A DNA stretch of 40,373 bases from the NCBI RefSeq assembly GCF_000485595.1, contig NW_014578283.1:53557-93929 (forward strand), written 5' to 3'. Made by a program: the position numbers and the translations under genes. The notes beneath the pieces were generated by a model. The model made no database searches, had not been told where the DNA came from, and was given only the letters and a program-made list of their open reading frames with translations. Positions 30,330-39,655 of this stretch are shown one piece after another (positions within the stretch are counted from its first letter, which is position 1; each line of letters opens with the position of its first letter). This DNA comes from Priapulus caudatus. Taxonomy: Eukaryota; Priapulida; Priapulimorpha; Priapulimorphida; Priapulidae.

Positions 30330-31102
30330 TTATCAATATTATGACAATATACATACATGTATATACATGCATCAGAGCTTTAACAGTGTTTTAACAGCTG
30401 TTTTTAAACACTGTTTTAAATTCTTGTCTCCGAAATATTTCACATTTAGGGAGTATTTCACTGTTTGGAAACGTATATTACCCTCATTTACTCTTTAGTT
30501 TCATGCAAATAGTTACTATTGAATGAACACTAAAATTTACTTTAAACAATCTTAAAACCTAGTCAATGCTATTATACTTGATAAAAAACATTATAGTTAC
30601 ATTTACTCACTTTCTAGCTTTTTTACTGAGCGAACTCCCACTTGGAACCTGCTTTAAAAACGCCCAAGATCCGCTTGCCATTTTCTGTATATTTTGTCCG
30701 ATTATAAATATAATTTTGAATTTGTATACAATCGCTTAGCAACATAGTATCGTCAGGATCGACGGTGTCTTGTTTTCAACCGCTAGATGGCAGTAGACGC
30801 GAGTTCTAGTTAACACGAAATGGCCGCCCCCAGCTAAACTTTAATCGACTGCCGAAACATTTTCAGCATTTGAGTTATCATACTACAGTTATTTTTTTTG
30901 GTTTTCAAATAATGTTTTATGACTTTGGCTAATGATATTTGACATTATTTTTTCCGGAGAGTAGGAAAAATCTGGAAAATTTGAATCGCCCAAGAAGAAA
31001 AAAATCGGGGCGACCTCCTATGGTTGTTTTAGCATGTTTTACTCGCCCGGTGTACTTCCAGTCGCCTGGTGCGGACCGGGCGACCGTCCATTTCGAGCAC
31101 TG
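27425..31102 (-). mobile_element. hAT DNA transposon nested in copy B (about 3.7 kb)
   Basis: Ends cagtgctaga (27425) and tcgagcactg (to 31102) form a hAT-type terminal inverted repeat (CAGTGCTMGA). Subterminal GCCCGA/CGGGCGA motifs recur near both ends (27457-27535 and 31005-31085), as expected for transposase binding sites. The 8-bp target duplication usual for hAT is not clean (left tatatgtg, right atgttgct). One gene, minus strand. A (TA)n run lies at about 30284-30331. Confidence 0.85.
27841..30027 (-). CDS. hAT transposase (KIAA1586/ZNF862-like type), N-terminus frameshifted
   Basis: The main frame is 681 codons (29886-27841). It lacks an ATG at its start; upstream an ATG at 30027 opens MQEAWKKGRTWLKIDHQEPV then MNCTWC, a zinc-finger CxxC, and two one-base shifts at about 29890-29925 separate it from HEASEIH, which would supply the two His. 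Catalytic signature: LSDGTTDVSVQENE (first Asp), GMGSDGAAVMLG (second Asp), HCYAHKLELAYKD (C-x-x-H), GGTRWVAHLL, and near the end GASAECERGFRMVKAVKTDI (catalytic Glu and dimer region). A Ser/Asp-rich acidic tail ends in VDELILEYCC. The enzyme moves DNA by cut and paste in the nucleus. The long frame suggests recent activity; the N-terminal shifts may be assembly error. Confidence 0.85.
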
Positions 31103-31550
31103 ATGTTGCTAATTGATATGAAATTCATATGATATTCTATGTTTTAATTTTTTTTTCTTTCTTCATCGTATTATGATGTATCGACAACAACCATTGTTAA
31201 GTGTTCGGCACAACATATCTAACCAGCACACTTAATTCGATCACAAATATTATATATGTGATTAAATATTCTTTTATTTGCACAATTTTGTTTGGCCATT
31301 TATCTTTATGAATGTTTTTCTTAAGCTAGGACACTGTCTATATCATTCTGACTTTATTTATTTTCTCTCCTGTTTACGGTACATGCTAACTACGGGCCAG
31401 CGATACAGAATCGCTAGTGTGTCCTAGGCCTTTATCATCCATTTGTATAATGCAGGGCCTGGAGTTTAAATAAGCTGCTATCACTGTGCTTATTTTCTAT
31501 GGCATAGTTGTTTGTGTATAAATTCGATTTTGTTTTAGGTTGACTTTATC

Positions 31551-32320
31551 GCATATCAACATTCGATTTATCACATATAAAACATTCGATTTTATCACAT
31601 ATAACATTCGATTATCAAATATAACATTCGATTATCACACATATTATTTGATTTTATATCAGAAAGAGGAATCCGAATGATTCCGATGCATTCATTCGAT
31701 CCACGCATCCGAATGCATTCGTAATCACAGGCATGCGAATCATTTGATTCACGCATCGAATGATTCGTTCACGGCATCGAATAATGCATCGATCATTCGA
31801 TGCGTGAATTCGAATCATTCGAGTGCGTGAATCAGAATGATTCTGATGCTGAATCGGAATGATTCGATGCGGTGAATCGAATGATGATTCGAATCATTTG
31901 ATTCACGCATCGATGATGTCGATTGCATCATTCGACTGCGCCGAATCGAATGATTCGATGTCGCGAATCGAATCATTTCGATGCATCATTCGATGTATAT
32001 CAGAACCATCGATATCGTTTCGCATCGAATGATGCATTCGAATCATTCGATGGCGTTGAATCAAATGATTCGATGCCATCATTCGATTCACGCATGCGAT
32101 CATTCGATTCACGCATCGAATGATGCATCGAATCATTTCGATGCGTTAAGATCGAATCATTCGATGCGTGATCGAAATGATTCGATGCGTGAATCGGAAT
32201 GCATTTCGATCGTGAATCGAATGATGCATCGAATCATTTCGATTTCCACGCATCGCAATGATGCATCGAATCAATTCGATTCTACGCATCGAATGAATAC
32301 AATTTGAATCGAAATTATGA
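31551..32320 (+). repeat. AT-rich tandem repeats and expanded palindromic satellite, copy B
   Basis: acattcgat-type units (31551-31660), then about 650 bp of alternating atcgaatgattcgatgcgtg and reverse complement, with frequent one-base indels, against about 140 bp in copy A. Confidence 0.85.
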
Positions 32321-33102
32321 ACACGATACACACCATATATTTACTGTTGCCATTAAGAATTTTATGTGGTTCATGGGTATTTGTAAAATCTTGTAAGGTT
32401 TTGGCCAGGCCTGTATGATCGTTTATGTGTGCATTGACGTGTGGATGTCACTCTAACCTATACTGGTGGGTATTTGTGCATTGCACAATGCGGCGTGCGG
32501 GCTATGTGTTGCAGCGGTGATTGGACGGTGTTGAAGTGAAGTTATATCAAACATTAAGACTATTGCTGGTACTGGTACTGGTAGGCTAGTAGTAGTCACT
32601 GGGACAAGTTTGTATTTATTAACCATCATTTAATTATTGAAACGCCGCCCTGTGTTGGCAGACGGAGTATTTTGAACGCCAGAACGGCATTAAATTATAG
32701 GAAGTTATCGCCAATAATGCCAAATAATAGGCGAAACCAAGAGGTAAGAGAAAACATTAAGACTTCGTTAAAGGACATTTCGTGTTTATTTACCATTGTT
32801 TTTTGTTATTGAGACTGGTTCCAAAGTGCCTGGTGCGTCACCCAGATGTATGAGAGGTGTCACGATGTAAACAAACGAAATTCGGAAGGAGCAGAAGATC
32901 GGCTCGGCCATCACGCTTCGTAATATCATTTATAGATGATAGCAGATCGTAAATAGTCTTTTAACAGACTCAGTACAAAAGTGCTAGTTCTAATACATCA
33001 CGAATTTGACTGTCTTTGTATGATGGAAAATAACTGCTAATATTTAATTAGTTCGGAGATTGCTGTCCCACTGCATAAACTGCCTGAAGTGAATTTCCAC
33101 TT
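32321..33102. other. Conserved non-coding right third of copy B
   Basis: Counterpart of 19468-20278 in copy A. No frame supported. Differences are mainly one-base indels in homopolymers. Confidence 0.6.
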
Positions 33103-33244
33103 CCGGTAACAACGCTATTGAGCGCCATCTGGTTTGTACCACGTGACTGCCCATAACCCCATTGGTGCGAGGGGGCGACAGGAATGCACTGCTCGCCACC
33201 AGAGTGCGCTGCACGTTGCCATAATCGAGACTTACCTAGAACTC

Positions 33245-33340
33245 TCACGTCGGTGCGTTTTCTAATCTTAGCCCTGTTAATAGATGTGGGAAGCACTTTC
33301 CACAGTAGCCACCACACTGCCCCCGCACGACACGTCCCTT
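33245..33340 (-). CDS. ADAMTS9/20-like: ADAMTS9/20 (GON-1)-like, terminal coding exon
   Basis: Acceptor tgccttgcag precedes it, with the CT side of the GA-rich microsatellite (33355-33470) as a very long polypyrimidine tract. The 32 codons include GQCGGYCGKCFPHLLTGL and end at TGA (33245-33247). The CGGYCGKC block is the C-terminal signature of the GON domain, which ends GON-1, ADAMTS9 and ADAMTS20 proteins. It starts in phase 0, whereas the preceding visible exon ends in phase 1, so at least one exon is missing. A GTAAGT donor lies shortly after the stop, a possible 3' UTR intron. Copy B ends about 85 bp downstream. Confidence 0.75.
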   Translation of the reverse strand, partial: KGRVVRGQCGGYCGKCFPHLLTGLRLENAPT

Positions 33341-33354
33341 CTGCAAGGCAAACA

Positions 33355-33470
33355 GAGAGTGAGAGGTTAGAGAGAGAGAGAGTGAGAGATAGAGAGATGG
33401 GGGAAGGGAGGGAGTGAGGGAGGGAAAGAGGGAAAGAGAGAGAGAGAGAGAGAGACAGAGCGAGAAACAA
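33355..33470 (+). repeat. GA-rich microsatellite
   Basis: gagagag/gggaggga run. On the minus strand it is a CT-rich tract immediately upstream of the terminal ADAMTS-like exon, so it may serve as its polypyrimidine tract. Confidence 0.9.
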
Positions 33471-33677
33471 AGACAAGAACAATAATGGGAGGCTCAACTT
33501 CGTGTGCGAGATTCGTTCATGTGTTGACGTGGCGATGGAATGCGAAACTGGGGAACAGTTAGGCGTGGTTGTTTTGTTATAGTTGGGATGCATGTGCAGA
33601 CATCGATGTGGGGAGGAAAGTGCAATCACAGTGCAGGGTCTACCTACACCAGTTATAGTGAGGACAGGTTAGGTCCA

Positions 33678-33868
33678 CAGGGGTTCTTAACCTGTGATCC
33701 ATAGATCCCTTTGGGGTCCATGGATGGGCTTCAGTGGGTCAGTGAACCAGGAGCGTGCAAAATTTTCTGATTATGTGCTTATGTGTATTTTTCTGAGAAG
33801 GAGTCCGTATAGCTTTCACCAGATTCTCAAAGGAGTCCATTACTCAAGAAAAGGTTAAGAACCACTAG
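33678..33868. mobile_element. Small hAT-type MITE
   Basis: caggggttcttaacct at left and aggttaagaaccact at right are inverted, about 190 bp apart, with ggtccatgga-type internal sequence: the layout of hAT-Charlie-like MITEs. ggttagg occurs just outside both ends, a possible target duplication. Intronic in the ADAMTS-like gene. Confidence 0.6.
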
Positions 33869-34186
33869 GTTAGGACGAACGGGTGTGTGTGTGTGGGGGG
33901 GGGGGTCCTATGTTACTTAGAGTGGAGACAGGTTAGGATGAGGCGGGTGTGTGTGGTGGAGGGTACGGGTCGTAGGTTAGGTTAGGTAGGGTAGGGTAGT
34001 AGGTAGGAGTAGGCGGTCGGNCCCTCGCCCCTCGCCTCCCCCCTCGCCCACCGCCCCCTTCCCCTCGCCCTCGCCTCCCCCCCTGCCACCACCCCCTTCC
34101 CTGCCCTGCCTCTTCCCCTGCCACCACCCCCCTTCCCTGCCCTGCCTCTTCCCCTGCCACCACCCCCTTCCCTGGCCTGCTCCCCG
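33869..34186. repeat. GT/G run, TAGG-rich and C-rich minisatellite with a sequence gap
   Basis: gtgtgtgtgggggggggggg, then ggttaggttaggtaggg, an n at 34021, then about three 33-36-bp units of cccctgccaccacccccttc plus cctgccctgcctctt. Frames across it (Gly/Arg-rich) are repeat artefacts. A GON exon expected here is not visible. Confidence 0.85.
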
Positions 34187-34194
34187 GCACTCAC

Positions 34195-34426
34195 TGATGA
34201 CGGTGAACGTGGTGATGTTGAAGCGTATCTTGCGGAACGTGCTGAGGCCGCCGTGCGGGTTCAGCTCCTTGGCGCAGTTGCAGCCGACGTAGCGCGTGCC
34301 GTTGTAGGGGCAGGTGAGCGGGTGGTTGAGCCGCTTCTGGTAGATCTCAGAGTAGTTCTCCGAGTCACCAGCAGGTAGCGTGATGTACTCCTTTGGGTCG
34401 CTAGAGTCCATGTTGTGGCAGTACAC
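34195..34426 (-). CDS. ADAMTS9/20-like: ADAMTS9/20 (GON-1)-like, GON domain exon 2
   Basis: 232 bp between acceptor (cggcttcag, AG at 34427-34428) and donor GTGAGT (from 34194). Phase 0 in, phase 1 out. Encodes VYCHNMDSSDPKEYITLPAG, ENYSEIYQKRLNHPLTCPYN, YVGCNCAKELNPHGGLSTF and KIRFNITTFTVIS. The pattern of a Cys-His-Met start, EYITLPAG, NYSE and conserved cysteines is the N-terminal half of the GON domain. NGT and NIT are N-glycosylation sites. The protein would be a secreted matrix metalloprotease in which GON follows the last thrombospondin repeat. Confidence 0.9.
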
Positions 34427-34440
34427 CTGAAGCCGAAGCA

Positions 34441-34925
34441 ACAAGCATGAAGAAAGCCATGACGATAGAGGAAGCCATGATGATAGAGGAGGCCATGATG
34501 ATAGAGGAGGCCATGATGATAGAGGAGGCCATGATGATAGAGGAAGCCATAATGATAGAGGAAGCCATGATGATAGAGGAAGCCATAATGATAGAGGAAG
34601 CCATAATGATAGAGGAGGCCATGATGATAGAGGAAGCCATGATGATAGAGGAAGCCATAATGATAGAGGAGGTCATAACGATAGAGGAAGCCATGATGAT
34701 AGAGGAGACAATAATGATAGAGGAAGCCATGATGATAGAAGAGGTCATGACGATAGAGGAGGCCATGTTGATGGAGGACGCCATGAGAATAAAGTAAGTA
34801 ATGAGAAGAAAGGAAGCCACAAGAATAAAAGAAGCCATTGAAATAAAGGATGTCATGTGGATAAAGGAAGTCATGGGGATAGAGGAAGTCATAGGGATAA
34901 AGGGAGCCACAAGAATGAGGGAGGC
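34441..34925 (+). repeat. 18-bp minisatellite, intronic
   Basis: About 20 or more copies of atgatgatagaggaagcc with tidy 18-bp period to about 34795, decaying to 34925. Because 18 is a multiple of 3 the array stays open in several frames on both strands (Ile-Glu-Glu-Ala and Ile-Met-Ala-Ser repeats). It begins about 15 bp from the acceptor of the GON exon, so those frames are intron, not genes. Confidence 0.9.
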
Positions 34926-35160
34926 TATAATGAGGATGGAATTTATGACATACATGAATGCTAAACAGTGTACTGACGATAAAGGGTCAACTAACGTTAG
35001 CAGTTCAGCCACCCGATAGATTCAATGCATCACACAATAAGCTAGGCGAATCTACAATGGTTGATGTCCTTGGATATGCACACCTCCTAGAGCCAGCACA
35101 AAGTCTTTATTTGACACGCCAGGATAGAGATTGCATCATCGAGCCACGGCTGAGACATAC

Positions 35161-35252
35161 CTTAATAAAGCCGCCATTGACATAGATGTTGTAGTCGTCA
35201 TCACGCGTTACCTCGGATACCTTCTTCAGCTCTGCACAGCTAGAAGCATAGC
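35161..35252 (-). CDS. ADAMTS9/20-like: ADAMTS9/20 (GON-1)-like, GON domain exon 1
   Basis: 92 bp between acceptor ttctttcgtcgccag and donor GTATGT. Enters with two bases of a split codon, exits in phase 0 and so joins the 34426 exon in frame. Encodes YASSCAELKKVSEVTRDDDY then NIYVNGGFIK, the GON domain start (Cys-Ala-Glu-x-Lys-Lys, then a strand ending Gly-Gly). The split codon with the upstream exon gives Cys, which closes the last thrombospondin repeat. Confidence 0.88.
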
Positions 35253-35359
35253 CTGGCGACGAAAGAAACACTGTCGTCATGACAACGTGCATCCAGGCAG
35301 CAGACGCATCCATGTGACTACCGCATCGTTATCGTGTTAACGCCACGTGTGGTATACTT

Positions 35360-35720
35360 AGATCAACAGGAATGCACGCACATACATGCGTTTCACACAC
35401 GCGCACACGCAGACCCATGCACATGAGCACGCACACACTCACACCCCCACACACGCACGCACGCATGTACGCACCCACTCACATCAATATGAAACCAACA
35501 TGCAGGCACGCACGCACGCACGCACGCACACACTCACACCCACACACACACGCACGCACGCATGTACGCATCCACTCACACCAATGTAAAACCACATGAG
35601 CACGCACACACACACACACTCACACCCACACACACACGCACGCACGCATGTACGCACCCACTCACACCAATGTGAAACCACATGAGCACGCACACACTCA
35701 CACCCGCACACACACACAAC

Positions 35721-35764
<44 letters not shown>

Positions 35765-36147
35765 TGTACGCACCCACTCACACCAGTGTGAAACCACATG
35801 CACGCACGCACGCAAGCACACACTCACACCCACACACACGCACGCACGCATGTACGCACTCACTCACACCAGTGTAAAACCACATGGACGCACGCACGCA
35901 CGCATGTACAACCCCACTCATACCAATGTGAAACCACACGCATGTACGCACCCACTCATACTAATATGAGCCCACATGCACGCACGCACGCACGCATGTA
36001 CGCATCCACTCACACCAATGTAAACCCACATGCACGCACGCACGCACGCACGCACGCCCACATGTACAAAACCACTCATACCAATGTGAACCCACATGCA
36101 CGCACGTACGCAGACGTGCACGCACGCACGCCCACGCGCACACTCAC
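35360..36147. repeat. CA/GCAC minisatellite (about 50-60-bp units), intronic
   Basis: About ten copies of cgcacgcatgtacgcaccca plus ctcacaccaatgtgaaaccacatg, separated by variable (CA)n and (GCAC)n. It fills the intron between the GON exon at 35252 and the thrombospondin exon at 36148 almost completely, running to within a few bases of the 36147 donor. Confidence 0.9.
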
Positions 36148-36283
36148 AGGGGTTCTGGTTGCACTCTTCCCTATAGAGCGGCCGCAGCTTCCGATCGCAC
36201 TGACTCTCGTCTACAGGCGCCCCCTGGTGGTCAGTGCAGGTGATGTCACGGAGCTTGACCCCAGTTCCACAGGTCACTGAGCA
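36148..36283 (-). CDS. ADAMTS9/20-like: ADAMTS9/20 (GON-1)-like, last thrombospondin type 1 repeat
   Basis: 136 bp, acceptor ctcattgcag, donor GTGAGT, phase 0 in and phase 1 out. Encodes CSVTCGTGVKLRDITCTDHQ then CDRKLRPLYREECNQNP, a thrombospondin type 1 repeat lacking only its first Trp segment (previous exon) and final Cys (completed by the split codon with 35252). These repeats bind matrix. Direct continuation into GON is the arrangement specific to the GON-1/ADAMTS9/ADAMTS20 branch. Upstream exons are not in the window: no further repeat exon is visible to 40373, so the next intron exceeds 4 kb. Confidence 0.9.
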
Positions 36284-36422
36284 CTGCAATGAGAAATAAC
36301 TCATCACTAGATACGTGTCTCACTATGCCAGACACACAGATGCAAACATGCACACACATATTATGCTTAAGCACATGCATACACTTGCACGCACGCAGGC
36401 ACGCATGCATGCACGCACGCAC

Positions 36423-36423
<1 letters not shown>

Positions 36424-36457
<34 letters not shown>

Positions 36458-36477
36458 TCTATATCATATATATCATC
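36424..36477. repeat. (TA)n microsatellite ending at an n
   Basis: tatatata run followed by tatcatc repeats and an ambiguous base at 36478, where the 33-bp minisatellite starts. A likely assembly weak point. Confidence 0.9.
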
Positions 36478-36479
36478 NT

Positions 36480-36760
36480 GCCAGGTTAGCAGGGATGCTG
36501 GCATAGAAAGATGCTAGGTTAGTAGGGATGCTGGCATAGAAAGATGCTAGGTTAGTAGGGATGCTGGCATAGGAAGATGCTAGGTTAGTAGGGATGCTGG
36601 CATAGGAAGCTGCTAGGTTAGTAGGGATGCTGGCATAGAAAGATGCTAGGTTAGTAGGGATGCTGGCATAGGAAGATGCTAGGTTAGTAGGGATGCTGGC
36701 ATAAGAAGATGCTAGGTTAGTATGGATGCTGGCATAGGNAGATGACGGTTAGCCACGAAT
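36480..36760 (+). repeat. 33-bp minisatellite, block 1
   Basis: About eight copies of gatgctaggttagtagggat plus gctggcatagaaa, with an n at 36739 at the end of the block. Each unit contains gatgct twice, which suggests origin from a shorter unit. Confidence 0.95.
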
Positions 36761-37039
36761 GCTGGGGTGCGACACAGTGAGCGTGGAATCACAGGAATGA
36801 AGAAATCACAGAAATCACAGGAATGCAGAGATGACCAGGATGTCAGAATAGCGGGGATGTTGGAATAGCAAGGAAGCTGGGATCCTGAGATAATATAGGG
36901 AATTTGTGGGGTCACGGGGATAACCGGAAGGTTGGAATCACGCGGGGTAAAGGAGGTAACAGGGAAGCTGAGAACATATGGTGGATGACTGGGTAAGTCG
37001 GAAGGTAGTGATCACAGGGATGCAGGAATGGTCAGCCGG
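36761..37039. repeat. Degenerate ggaatcacagg-type repeat
   Basis: Diverged short repeats (ggaatcacaggaatg, ggggatgttggaata, gggaagctgaga) between two blocks of the 33-bp minisatellite, probably old units of the same array. No gene. Confidence 0.6.
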
Positions 37040-37525
37040 ATCCTGGCACAAGCAAGATGCCAGGTTAGTAGGGATGCTGGCATAGGAAGATGCCAGGTTA
37101 GTAAGGATGCTGGCACAGGAAGATGCCAGGTTAGTAGGGATGCTGTCATAAGAAGATAGATGCTAGGTTAGCAGGGATGCTGGCATAAGAAGCTGCTAGG
37201 CTAGTAGGGATGCTGGCATAGGAAGATGTTAGGTTAGTTGGGATGCTGGCATAGGAAGCTGCTAGGTTAGCAGGGATGCTGGCACAGGAAGATGCTAGGT
37301 TAGTAGGGATGCTGGCATAGGAAGATGCTAGGTTAGTAGGGATGCTGGCATAGGAAGATGCTAGGTTAGTAGGGATGCTGTCATAAGAAGATAGATGCTA
37401 GGTTAGCAGGGATGCTGGCACAGGAAGATGCTAGGTTAGTAGTGATGCTGACATAGGAAGATGCTAGGATAGCAGGGATGCTGGCATAGGAAGCTGCTAG
37501 GTTAGTAGGGATGCTGACAACACCT
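37040..37525 (+). repeat. 33-bp minisatellite, block 2
   Basis: About fourteen further copies, some with an inserted gatagatgct, so units of 33 and about 37 bp alternate. The minus frame (Ala-Ser-Ile-Pro-Ala-Asn-Leu) is a repeat artefact. Confidence 0.95.
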
Positions 37526-37553
37526 TCGTTCATAGGCACCGTGTCTAATGTTG

Positions 37554-37835
37554 TCGTCACCGCCATCGTCATCGTCATCCACATCCTCATAATTATCCTC
37601 ATGCTGATCTATATACTCCTACTTATCGTCATTATCATCGTCATCGTTATCGTCATCGTCATCCTCATCGTCATCGTCATCCTCATCCTCATCATCATCC
37701 TCATCCTGATCCATATACCTAAACTCATCGTCATTGTCATCGTCATCGTCGTCGTCATCGTCACCGTCAGCGCCGTCACTAGCGCCATCAACGCTGTCGC
37801 ATCTACCATCGTCGTCATCGTCCGTCAAACGTGTG
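37554..37835. repeat. (ATC/GTC)n trinucleotide tract
   Basis: catcgtcatcgtcatc-type sequence. The minus strand reads as poly-Asp/Glu, the plus strand as Ile/Val, all from the trinucleotide. 37836-38196 that follows is CT-rich with no supported gene. Confidence 0.85.
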
Positions 37836-38196
37836 CTGGATGCTTTAGCGTTTTCACTATTTATAGCGCCATCTCTGAGTGCAGCCCCATTTCTACCTCC
37901 CGACCCTCTCTGTTCTGCCCCTTTTGCTCCCACTCTCCCCGTCTATCGCTTTATCCCCTGCCCTCAATCTCTCTGTCATGTGCACACACACACTCTCTCT
38001 TTTGCCTCCCCCTTCTCTCCCTCTCGCCCTCTTGCCCTATTCCCCATCCCATTTGCCTTCACCTAGATTTACTCGACGATATTGGCGTTTCTGCACGCTC
38101 TATTTCACCTTAGCCATCATTTCAGTTGTGCGAGGGTCTGGGTGTGCGTGGTAGCAGGGGAAAGGTCATGCGCGTGCCCGTGCTCGCGTATGAGTG

Positions 38197-38241
38197 GGGA
38201 ATTGCGTGCGTGTGTGTGTGTGTGTACGTGTGTTTGTGTGG

Positions 38242-38272
<31 letters not shown>

Positions 38273-38278
38273 TGTGTG

Positions 38279-38336
<58 letters not shown>
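38197..38336 (+). repeat. (GT)n microsatellite
   Basis: About 140 bp of GT with a few interruptions. Potential Z-DNA former. Confidence 0.95.
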
Positions 38337-38337
<1 letters not shown>

Positions 38338-38837
38338 TGCGCACTCTATTATAGCGTTTTAGTCTCTCTACATTTTCAACGCCTGTTCGATTCGCTTTCA
38401 GAGCCACGGATTCAGCAGCGGTGACCGCCTACACGCGTAGGTGGCTCAGCGTGCAGGGCCAGTGCGTGATGACCACACCGCACCCACCCTACGCACGCAC
38501 ACGCTCTCAATCGGTGGCTGTACAACGGCAACCGCTGGCCGCTATCGCAGCAGCGTCCGTGGCCGCAATTTGACCCACGGTCAGCTGCGTGACCACGTGC
38601 ACACGCCGCGGACATAATGGCGGCGATTTCACGTCGACGTGGGAAACGGCGCGGCGACCAGCGTCCAGGGGGTGGAGGGAGGGGCGATCGGGGCAAAAGG
38701 CGGGGGGTGGTGGCGGGGGAGGGGAATTTTATTTCCCTTACGGGAGATATTGAATGTTTCAGTGAAGCTGCGCTGGGTGGGTAGCGCTTTCACATACCCA
38801 CGCACCTAGTTGTGTGTGGACGCGCGCAGCGCCGCGC
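38337..38837. other. GC-rich segment without a supported gene
   Basis: CpG-containing sequence between two GT arrays, including acataatggcggcg (about 38611) and a G-rich run (38660-38725). No exon with splice sites recognised on either strand. Confidence 0.4.
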
Positions 38838-39165
38838 GTGTTGTGTGTGTGTGTGTGTGTGTGTCGTGTGTGTGTGAGTGTCGTTTGTGTGTGTGTGTGT
38901 GTGTGTGCGCGTGCGTGGGCGTGCGTGCGTGCGTAGTGCGTGCGTGCGGTGCGGTAGCCGTGCGTGCGTGCGTGCGGAGTGGCGTGTGTGCCGTGTGTGT
39001 GTGTGTGTGTGCGTACATGTGTGCGTGCGTGCGTGTGTCGTGTTCGTACATGCGTGCGAGTGCGCCAAGTGGCGTGCATACTGCGCGTGCGTGCGTGCGT
39101 GGCGCGTGCGTGCGTGGCGGTGCGTGCATCGCGGTGCGTGCGTACGTGAATGGGGGAGATGAACC
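38838..39165 (+). repeat. GT/GTGC mixed array
   Basis: (TG)n then gtgcgtgcgtgc blocks, the same style as 1-309. Long both-strand frames (Val-Cys and Thr-His) are artefacts. 39166-39478 after it has no gene I recognise. Confidence 0.92.
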
Positions 39166-39478
39166 GATGTAAAGCTCTGACTTCAATTGCCTGCCTGCTG
39201 CCTGCTGCAATGTGTTGTGCGCGCCCCAGCGCGCTGGCTACACCTGCTACACGCTGCTGGCGACAGGCAGCTCGTTAGCAGTAGCACACACTTTACACAC
39301 GGCGCGCGAGGGGCGAGCGTGAAGCCAGCCAGCGATAGATCCATCCTTCACTGCATCCTCCTCCTCCTGCCAAGCATCTCGGCTATATTCCCCATGGGCA
39401 TCGCTTGACGTGTAAGTGCGCGAGTTTACCGTGCATCAATCTCCATCTGCGTGTGCGAGCGTGCATGCGTGCGTGAAC

Positions 39479-39628
<150 letters not shown>

Positions 39629-39655
39629 CGTGCGTATATTTAATTCCCCCCCCCC

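Larger units (their letters stand above)
25562..33160 (+). mobile_element. SAP-YqaJ element, copy B (left end missing, hAT nested inside)
   Basis: Homology with copy A starts abruptly at atactttttattcgtaattt (copy A about 16883) and continues to the shared right terminus ending cataacccc at 33160. The SAP exon and left TIR are absent. The YqaJ exons are intact. A hAT element (27425-31102) splits the copy at the position equal to about 18760 in copy A. The palindromic satellite is expanded. The right end lies about 85 bp beyond the stop codon of the ADAMTS-like gene. Confidence 0.8.

Noticed and set aside
31903-32331. Frames of Ile-Arg-Cys-Ile or Ser-Asn-Asp-Ser repeats in the palindromic satellite
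   Set aside because: Both strands read through because of repeat periodicity; no conservation beyond the DNA unit.
34447-35012. Plus frame of Ile-Glu-Glu repeats and a 203-codon minus frame of Ile-Met-Ala-Ser repeats that could look like a membrane protein
   Set aside because: 18-bp minisatellite lying in an intron whose flanking exons splice in phase; any frame stays open because the period is a multiple of three.
37619-37933. Minus frame ending in a poly-Asp/Glu tail, like an acidic protein
   Set aside because: (GTC/ATC)n trinucleotide tract; the non-repeat part resembles nothing and has no splice sites.
38608-38625. acataatggcggcg as a YY1 site and possible promoter
   Set aside because: A single short match in GC-rich sequence with no gene start nearby on either strand.
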